Positions 57,479 through 64,000 of a DNA stretch of 64,000 nt are shown here, in pieces; the first letter of the stretch is position 1, and every line of letters begins with the position of its first letter. The translations under genes and the position numbers were made by a program. The notes under the pieces are model-generated. The model ran no database searches and had not been told where the DNA came from. It saw only the letters and a list, made by a program, of their open reading frames with translations. This stretch comes from Cephalotus follicularis (Eukaryota; Streptophyta; Magnoliopsida; Oxalidales; Cephalotaceae), in NCBI GenBank assembly GCA_001972305.1, contig BDDD01000353.1, positions 388,844 to 452,843 on the forward strand, in the 5' to 3' direction.

Positions 57479-57870
57479 GAACCTACCTCAAAACTATTGA
57501 GCTGAAGATCTGAAAGGATTTGCTGCTGAAACATTGATCCAATCATTCCTTCAAACTCTAAACTCTGCCACGAACCCAAAGACTCCTTCCTTGCTTGATT
57601 CTGACCTCTATCTCTCTAACTCTCTCTCTCACTTCCTCTCTCTAGAAATGGAAAGAGAATGAAAGAGTTGAACTGTCTATATATAAACTTCCTTCTATGA
57701 AAAACCCAGAAACTTGCCCTAGGCTCACTTGAACCCCCACTATCCATAAACAATCACAAAAGTGGAAAATATCATTATATATATATATATATATAATGAT
57801 ATTTTCCACTTTTATGAACAATACCATATAAATACAAACAATTCAGTACATCTATAACTCGGGGCTTACA
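57479..57870 (-). repeat. X2: right part
   Basis: GAACCTACCTCAAA to GGGGCTTACA matches X1 38513-38915, including the CT-rich tract and a TATATATA box on the minus strand near 57680. It contains a long perfect palindrome at 57758-57813 that X1 lacks. Confidence 0.9.
57758..57813. repeat. 56-bp perfect palindrome
   Basis: Arms AAAAGTGGAAAATATCATTA and its exact reverse complement flank an alternating TA run. The homologous place in X1 (near 38785-38830) has a comparable left arm but no mirror copy. Confidence 0.93.
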
Positions 57871-58700
57871 AGATGCTTACTCTTGCTTTTAGCTTCCTTA
57901 TTTTAGGTTGCTAGATATGACTACTATCACCTACATTCTTGAGACCAATTAACTCAATGGCCCTAATTTTCTCAATTTGGCAAATGTAAGCTAGGCAGGC
58001 AATCGGCACTAGGTACTGATATCTCATATAAAGACTTGACTAAGAAGGCCAAGTGGCACGATGCCATTGTGAAAGCATGGTTCCTTGTAGTAGTAGGCAT
58101 GATGCCTGACTACAGTGCCAATAAGAGAATATGTAGAACCTCTTATGCATACTTCTCTAAGAGTTGTATGGCAGATAGACTAGATCTACTAGGTTCAACT
58201 AACTTTAGAATGAGAATGGATGATTTAATTAAGCTGGGAGCTAAGTAGGATTATACGCTGGGGGAGTAAGGGAAAATTGCCAAAGAGAAAATTTTAGAGG
58301 ACCAGACCTCTTTCCTTTGTGGCTAGGAGGGGCACTAGAAAAGGGAATATCAAGAGTTCATTGCTTCCAATTTTACTGACACACCTTAGAGAGGTTCTTT
58401 AGAACCTTAGAGGTACTATACAGTTGAGAGTTGACATAGAAGTGGATCTATGGCTTTGCAATGGATCTAGGATCACCGCAAAAGCTATAGGATTTATGAA
58501 TTGTTGGTATATAATGTTTTTGTGTTAATACTTGGACCTAGTGGTTATATACTAAGCTTAATTAGAAACATTGTAAGTGTTCACTCACTTATACAAAATG
58601 GGCTTACAACTCGATTTAGAAAATAGTGATTGTTCTTTGTTGTCTAATAATGTTTGGGTGTATAATGTGATTATTGTTAATGGTCCACAAGCTTGAAACA
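57871..58700 (+). pseudogene. Element Z1: gag and protease region
   Basis: After the AGATG duplication and about 40 leader bases, ATG at 57917 opens MTTITYILETN, stop, LNGPNFLN, the copia gag start in the same form as Z2. The central part is heavily rearranged; the open stretch 58036-58248 (KKAKWHDAIVKAWFLVVVG) has no secure domain. A zinc-knuckle remnant (FLCG, stop, EGH, stop, KREYQEFIAS) lies near 58310-58370. A segment like LGPSGYILSLIRNIVSVHSL near 58545-58600 is the protease to pre-integrase linker. Confidence 0.8.
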
Positions 58701-59657
58701 AAATCTTTAATAATTCAACAAAGAACTCATAAAAGACAAAGAGGAGCAGACAGGTAAGTCTGTTAAAACACTTTGATTGGATCGATGAGGCAAATACCTA
58801 TCTGGCCGATTCCAAGATTACCTTAGAGATAATGGAAAACTCTCTGCATAGACCTCTCTAGGAACACTGTATGCTGACGGTGTGTCCCAAAGGAGGAACT
58901 GGACCTAGATGGTCATCGTTTGGACCATATTGTCTTTTAATGAACTCCCTACCTCATATTTGGGGTCATGAGCTGGAATTAGCGGCATGTACCCTGAACC
59001 AGATTCCTAAAAGATCTGTGTCCTCTATTTTATACTAAGTATAGATAAATAGGAAACCCAACCTAAATGATGTTTAAGATTTCCTGGATTGCGTAAATAG
59101 GTTGGAGCCTAATAAGCTAAAGGCGCGGTTAGACAGCAGTCAGTTTGTGGAGTATCCTCAGGAAACAGAAGGATGCTATTTCTACCATCCCAACAAATGC
59201 AAAGGTATTTGTTACATGAACTACTATGATCTTAGAGAGGGAGTACCCTCTCCAAGGAAGTTGTGGGAGTGAATTAGAACTCTACCAATTGCTACAGGTA
59301 GAAACCACGCAGGATTTAAAGGAGTTAGAGGTTGAATTCTCTATAGACACATTTGAGATTAGATCTTAACCCGAGATTGAATCTCAGTCAGGCACTCATC
59401 TGGTAAGGAATTCAGGATGGATTTGATAAGTGCTTGAGAGATATGATGTTCTCGTCAAGGGCATTGATAAATCTAGTTTCATTTATGATGACATGCCTGC
59501 TAGCTATCAGAATACAGTGCGAAGCACTGAATTCGAGTTTTGGCTAGGAGCCATGTAATCCTAAATAGAATATTGAGGCATTCAATATACAATTAGTTAT
59601 GATGGGGTGTACACAACATGGTGTTGAGTATACCGGAAACCTCTTTACTAAGAGATG
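58701..59657 (+). pseudogene. Element Z1: integrase C-terminal part and RT start
   Basis: Readable pieces: NRKPNLNDV near 59050, GCVNRLEPNKLKARLDSSQF (a variant of the copia integrase C-terminus, GxCFFxGY type), YPQETEGCYFYHPNKC, and later MPASYQNTV, STEFEFWLGAM, the beginning of copia RT. Many stops; no catalytic triad seen. It stops at AGATG (59653-59657), where S2 begins. Confidence 0.75.
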
Positions 59658-60663
59658 TGTAGGAAGTCTAGGGGGGTTGAATAGACTTATAAAAATTACT
59701 AGCAATTATACCACAAAATAATTCAATAAACACAAACACACAATTTGCGGAAATGTAAAGAGTTAGGGTTTAGAGATTGCAAACGGATATATAGTGGTTC
59801 GGCAAACCGCCTACGTCCACTCCCCAAGGCCTCCCCTTGAGTATTCACTAGGTATGCACCAATCCGGGCTTGGAACTCCAACCGAGCTCCAACACTTTCG
59901 CTCCAACCAAGCGAATTACAACTTTGCTCCAACCGAGCAATACAAGAGACAACCTCTCTTGTATGTGTGAAAGTAGTGTTTAAATGGTTACAAATTCGTA
60001 GTGAATTTGTTTACAATGAAGCTCACTTTAAACAAAGCTACAAGTGTGTATGTAATGTAAAGAATAAAGCTTTGTAAATGTAGATGATTGCTTTGGATTG
60101 ATCTCTTTTGATTGTGTGAATGCTTGGTATTGTACTTGAGATAGCTTGAGAGAATTTGAGACTTGAATGCTTGATCACTTGTGCATGAACTCTAATTTTC
60201 CTCTTATAGTTGAGCCTCCAACGGATCTATTTTTAACTGTCTGTTACAAATCCAGTCGGCTGGATTTGGACGGCAGTCAGCTGGATTGATGGCGCGTACA
60301 TTTGAATATAGCCATTGGTGGTGCGGCAGTCGGCTGGATCCTGTAGCCAGTCGACTGGTATGCTCGGCAGTCGACTGATGCCCTGCTTCAGTCGGCTGTT
60401 GAGGCTAAATAAGAAGTTACAGAACCTACTGTATGATTTTGCACAATTGATGACAGTCGGCTGGATTCAGTGGCAGTCGAATGGACCCCCTGGCAGTCGA
60501 CTGGTCCCCTGCTTCAGTCGGCTGGATTGGGTGTTAAATGTTACAGAAGCTTCTGCCTGATTTGTACCCCATGGCAGTCGACTTATGCCCTGTGACAGTC
60601 GACTGGTTTTGCCTGACAGTCGACTGGACCCCTGTGGCAGTCGACTGGATTGGTGTTCCTACA
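59658..60663 (-). repeat. Element S2: 3' LTR
   Basis: 1006 bases, minus-strand TGTAGGAACACC to CTTCCTACA. The conserved GGACGTAGGCGGTTTGCCG segment is on the minus strand near 59805. A TATA-like CTATAAGAGG lies near 60203-60212 on the minus strand, and the motif array 60254-60655 fills U3 directly upstream of it. Confidence 0.88.
60254..60655. repeat. CAGTCGACTGG array in the S2 U3
   Basis: At least fourteen units of CAGTCGACTGG and variants (CAGTCGGCTGGATT, CAGTCGAATGG), often spaced by CCCCTG. The unit is a palindrome, and it begins within ten bases of the LTR start. The variant GTCGGC differs by one base, making half of the units asymmetric. Confidence 0.92.
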
Positions 60664-61083
60664 GATTCGAGAGACGGAAGCTCCCCCTCAATCATAGCAT
60701 GGATTGAAGAGCTCCCCCTCAAGTTATGCATTCCTATATAATTTAATCAATACGATCAATGCAATAAGAGAGATCAATTAAGATTGAGGCACAATTCCAT
60801 TTAAACACTTGAAGTGCATAAGCAATCACATTAACCACAAGATTAAAGCAATAATATGAGACACATAGTAATTCCATACATAAACCAAAAGCATATTGTC
60901 ATTAAAAGCATAGAAACATTAAGTACATCAACACATTGTCTTTCACACTTCAAAAACAACTAAGGATATTACATAAGCAAAGTTTCCAAAAGACACTTAG
61001 AAAAACATGATAATGCATGTGTAAGCTCAAGATGGAGGAGGGTGTTGTGGGAAAGCGTTTTGAAACATCTGAATGATGTTTGC
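60664..61083 (-). other. Element S2: 3' untranslated region with polypurine tracts
   Basis: Two CTCCCCCTCA words (60681-60690 and 60711-60720) are GAGGGGGAG on the minus strand, the Sirevirus polypurine signature. The nearer is 17 bases from the LTR. No gene otherwise. Confidence 0.75.
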
Positions 61084-62235
61084 TTATCCCTGAAGAAGTT
61101 CGGCTTGACTTTGAAGAATGTTTGCTTGTCCTTCACGAAAGTGATGCATTTCCCCCTTGAGAAACTCGATGTCAGCTTGGGTAAGATCCATCCTTGCCTG
61201 AAGAGACTCCATGGTAGGTATGCTGCTACTGCTGCTCTGTCCAGCACTCGGACGCATCTCATACTGTTGATGATCGTCCTCCTCCTCATCATCATCATCA
61301 TCCCCAGCCCTAACAGGCACTTGCTCTCTTGCTTGCTCTCTACCTCTTCCTCTCATTTTGACCCACTCACCTTCCTCAAATACAATGCCACAATGTCTAA
61401 GCCCCGTTTTATTCACTAACTGCTTATGGGAAGGTTTAATACTTTGCTCATCATCCGGAAAATATATGTTAAGAGAAGCAAGAACAAATGAAATGATCCT
61501 ACTAAGAAGCATAGGATATGGAGTGTGGTTTGGTCTAGACAAAAGATGGTTGACAATAAGATAAGGTAGGTTAATTGGGGTTCCGTTTTTAACACAAGCG
61601 ACGAATTTAAGGTCTCGCTCGGAAGGAAGGGTGTGCGAGCCTTCTTTTGGAAGAAAAGTGTTTGTTACAAGAAGTAGAATGATCCTAGAGGTAATTGGCA
61701 AATGACCACTAGTCACATTCATAAGTGGATTGACATTAGGTTGTTCTAGACAAATTCCTAGGGCCTCCGTTCTACCAATGTCATGAAAATTAGTAATTCC
61801 CTCATTAGGAATTTCTAATATTTCGGCAACTAAGTCGGGAGTAATAGAAATGGGAGTGCCTAAACCAAATGATTTGGCAATGCAAGTGGTAGAGGTCTCT
61901 AGATTAGCATAAAACATCTTAACTAATCTAGGGTATATCATGTGTGATGAGCAAATATATTCAAACCAACCCATAGTCTCTAACCAAGTTATTACCACAG
62001 CAAGATTACTAACTAACACATCCCTACTCAGCCATTTCTCACAATGCAACTTAACTGAGCTAAAATAGGAGTTATACCTCATCTCTTTCTCCTTGGAGAG
62101 AAAGAGGGTGTTATCAAATCAATCTCCTCTTGAGAGCCCCTTTGTTGCCTTGAAGAACCTCCTCTTTGTCTTTTAGGTCCCATTGATGTTTGCAGGTCGA
62201 AGGATTGAGAGAGAAAGGGTTTTTGGGGCTCTCTA
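61084..62235 (-). pseudogene. Element S2: env-like gene, second copy
   Basis: The main frame 62082-61084 encodes 332 residues: EKWLSRDVLVSNLAVVITWL, FEYICSSHMIYPRLVKMFYA, LGTPISITPDLVAEILEIPN, SHTLPSERDLKFVACVKNG, then a C-terminus with an acidic run (DDDDDEEEDD) and a coiled-coil-like tail (LTQADIEFLKGEMHHF). The N-terminal 30 residues (MGPKRQRGGSSRQQRGSQEE, from about 62184) are in another frame, so one frameshift separates them. Such a gene follows pol in Sireviruses and has been called envelope-like, though its role is unproven; I see no clear membrane segment. Confidence 0.82.
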
Positions 62236-63078
62236 CCTCTTCCTTGTAACTTGACCCCCTCACCATCCTCAAATACAATGTTACACAATCTAAGCCCTGC
62301 CTTGTTCACCAATTGCTTATGGGTAGGTTTGACACTTTGCTCATCATCCGGAAGATCTATGTTAAGTGATGCAAGGACAACCGTAATGATCCTACTGAGA
62401 AGCATAGGATACGGAGTGTGATTTGGTCTAGACAATATGTGGTTGACAATGAAGTAAGGAAGGTTAATTGGAGTACCATTCTTGACACATGCAACAAATT
62501 TAAGGTCTCGCTCGGAAGGAAGAGTGTGCGAGCCTTCTTTTGGGAGGAATGTGTTTGTTACAAGAAGTAGAATGATCCTAGAGGCAATAGGCAAATGACT
62601 ACTAGTCACATTCAAAAGTGGATTGACATTAGGTTATTCTAGACAAATTCCTAGGGCCTCCGTTCTTCCAATGTCATTGAAATTAGTAATTCCCTCATTA
62701 GGAATTCCTAATATTTCGACAACTAAGTCGGGAGTAATTGAAATAGGAGTGCCTAAAACAAATGAATTGGCAATGCAAGTGGTGGAGGATTCTAAATTGG
62801 CATAAAACAATTTTACTAATCTAGGGTATATGATGTGAGATGAGCAAATATAATCAAACCAACCCATAGTCTCTAACCAAGTCATGACAATGGCTAGATT
62901 GCTAACAAGTACATCCCTAGATAACCACTTCTCCAAATGTAGTTTAACTGAGCTAAAATGAGAGTTATACCTCATCTCTTTCTCTTTGGAGAGAAAGAGA
63001 GTGTTGTCATAATCCAACTCTTGTTGTGAACCCCTTGGTTGCCTTGAAGTAGTTCCTCTTGCTCTCTTAGGTGCCATT
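62236..63078 (-). pseudogene. Element S2: env-like gene, first copy
   Basis: Starts MAPKRARGTTSRQPRGSQQE at 63078 and matches the second copy at an offset of 893 bases (matching Met codons at 62975 and 62082). One CAA to TAA change at about 62632-62634 interrupts it. After the stop it continues to GRGREPQK near 62235 and runs directly into the leader of the second copy, so it lacks the acidic and coiled-coil C-terminus. Confidence 0.85.
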
Positions 63079-63177
63079 GATGATTGCAGGTAGAGAGAAT
63101 GTGTTTTGGGCGATTTTTGTTTTGTGGAAAGTGAGAAAAACAGTGGGGATCTCGGGTTAAAAACCCTGACTGTCGTG

Positions 63178-63260
63178 ATTCCAGTCGACTGGCCACTTAT
63201 GGCAGTCGACTGGATTAGCAAGCAGTCGACTGGACAAGTTGTCCGGTCGGCTGTTTTCTG
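63178..63260. repeat. CAGTCGACTGG units upstream of the env-like gene
   Basis: Three perfect or near-perfect copies (CCAGTCGACTGG at 63181-63192, then two more) and a GTCGGCTG unit, about 100 bases before the first-copy start. It is the same motif as in the LTR U3 but inside the element. Confidence 0.9.
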
Positions 63261-63469
63261 CAGAAATAGGAAATTCAGAAAATTGCCAAACCAATTGATT
63301 TGTAATACTTTGGTTAACTATTATGGATTAATAGCAACCTAGGTACATGAGCTATTTTGTGTTATTGAGTTGAAAACTCAATGTTTAAATGCATGATGAT
63401 CTTTGAAAACATTTTTCACTCAAATCAATCAAGAATCAACAAAACACCATAATTGCACATATAATGAGT
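63261..63469 (-). other. Element S2: spacer between pol and env-like gene
   Basis: Non-coding, AT-rich. No motif recognised apart from the array at its border. Confidence 0.6.
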
Positions 63470-63990
63470 TTAAGAAGGATTTTGCATTCCTAGCTCTCTC
63501 CGCAAAGTGCAGAATCTTTCGTTGTCCAGCGGCTTTGTGAATATATCTGCAACTTGGTTCAAAGTGTCAATATATTCAAGGAAAATGTCACCCTTTTCAA
63601 CATGATCTCTAAGAAAATGATGTCTAATTTCAATGTGCTTAGACTTAGAGTGTTGAACGGGGTTTCTACTCAAATTTATAGCACTAGTATTATCACATTT
63701 AATACATACATTGCTAATGCTAATTCCGAAGTCCCAAAGTTGTTGCTTAAGCCACAAGACTTGAGCACAACAACTTCCTGCCGCAACATATTCGGCTTCG
63801 GTGGTAGATAGAGCAACACTATTTTGTTTCTTGGAGAACCAAGACACTAAAGAATTACCAAGAAATTGGCAAGTGCCACTAGTGCTCTTTCTATCTAATT
63901 TGCAACCACCATAGTCGGCATCGGAATAAGCATGCAAGTTAAACAAAGAATCATGTGAATAAAACAATCCTAATAATGGTGTGTATGCAA
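63470..63990 (-). CDS. Element S2: C-terminal RNase H of copia pol (partial)
   Basis: Open frame of at least 165 residues entering from beyond the window. Motifs: YSDADYGGCKLDRKSTSG with the first catalytic Asp, WFSKKQNSVALSTTEAEYVA with the catalytic Glu, CDNTSAINLSRNPVQHSKSK with the next Asp, HIEIRHHFLRDHVEKGDI, and VADIFTKPLDNERFCTLR near the stop. All catalytic residues visible here are intact. Degrades the RNA strand during reverse transcription. The stop at 63470 is the end of pol. Confidence 0.93.
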
Positions 63991-64000
63991 GATATCTAAA

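Larger units (their letters stand above)
42297..57870 (-). mobile_element. X2: solo LTR split by Z2
   Basis: Left part 42297-43795 matches X1 36439 to about 37930; right part 57479-57870 matches X1 from about 38513 to 38915. Perfect duplications AGATG flank the pair at 42292-42296 and 57871-57875, although they are 15.5 kb apart. About 575 bases of the LTR are missing at the left Z2 junction. X2 and X1 are separate insertions of one family into Z1-related DNA. Confidence 0.88.
20173..59657 (+). mobile_element. Element Z1: copia element dispersed over 39 kb
   Basis: Z1 pieces on the plus strand: 5' LTR 20173-22005 and 32371-32952, primer site 32954, leader 32967-34491, 39415-39683 and 42183-42296, gag-pol 57871-59657. 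The gaps are filled by G2, Y1, Y2 and X2. Three lines of evidence join the pieces. Target duplications flank each insert. The leader pieces line up in order with the leader of Z2 (in reverse, 55400 to 53780). A copia gag start follows at 57917, just where it should be. The 3' end lies beyond S2, outside the window. Confidence 0.85.
59658..64000 (-). mobile_element. Element S2: Sirevirus (copia), minus strand, 3' half
   Basis: From right to left: RT/RNase H end of pol (63990-63470), a spacer with motif array, two tandem copies of the post-pol env-like gene (63078 to 61084), 3' untranslated region, GA-rich polypurine tracts, then the 3' LTR 60663-59658. The other half lies beyond the window. 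Five bases before the left end are AGATG; the matching right duplication cannot be seen. Confidence 0.88.

Noticed and set aside
60315..60741. Open frames over the S2 LTR array with repeated SRLVPCFSRL-like text.
   Set aside because: A by-product of the CAGTCGACTGG array in U3.

Overview
The window looks like pericentromeric or intergenic DNA of a flowering plant (probably a eudicot with a large genome). I found no host gene, rRNA or tRNA gene. Nearly all of it can be assigned to LTR retrotransposons nested inside one another. Lineages recognised from protein motifs are Ty3/gypsy Tat (gag, protease, RT, a second RNase H, integrase), Ty3/gypsy chromovirus-like elements with 14-nt Met-tRNA-type primer sites, Ty1/copia elements with a UBN2-type gag, and Ty1/copia Sireviruses with a gene downstream of pol. 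The species cannot be named from the sequence.

Layout, outermost first. Element T (Tat, +) frames the window: its 5' LTR is split into about 958-1408 and 14486-14717, and its degenerate gag-pol runs 14720-20172. Inside the T LTR sits W (copia remnant, -, 1409-14485). W holds G1 (chromovirus-like, +, 4490-14395), and G1's 3' LTR holds S1 (Sirevirus derivative, +, 10656-14328). Inside the T integrase sits Z1 (copia, +, from 20173). Z1's 5' LTR (20173-22005 and 32371-32952) is interrupted by G2 (chromovirus-like, -, 22006-32370). Z1's leader (32954-34491, 39415-39683, 42183-42296) is interrupted by three solo LTRs: Y1 (-, 34492-39414, itself containing solo LTR X1, 36439-38915), Y2 (+, 39684-42182) and X2 (-, 42297-57870). 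X2 contains Z2 (copia, -, 43796-57478), and Z2 contains G3 (chromovirus-like, +, 44338-52648). Z1 gag-pol resumes at 57871 and is broken at 59657 by S2 (Sirevirus, -, 59658 to beyond the window). Four insertions have perfect 5-bp target duplications (X1 ATAGG, Y1 GTACA, X2 AGATG, G3 ATAAA). Three have one mismatch (Y2, G2, W).

Coding capacity is almost all dead. The one undamaged gene-length frame is the G1 gag (5530-6585). S1 fuses a gag remnant to the post-pol (env-like) gene and lacks pol. S2 carries a tandem duplication of its env-like gene.

The signal ordinary annotation does not explain is a set of arrays of short palindromic motifs, mostly centred on TCGA, in W, Z2, G1, G2, G3, X, S1 and S2, with unrelated palindromes in the matching places of Z1 and Y2. 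Exact motif words are shared between copia and gypsy elements. The arrays sit in three recurrent places: upstream of the TATA box, in the LTR downstream of the putative promoter, and between the primer site and gag.
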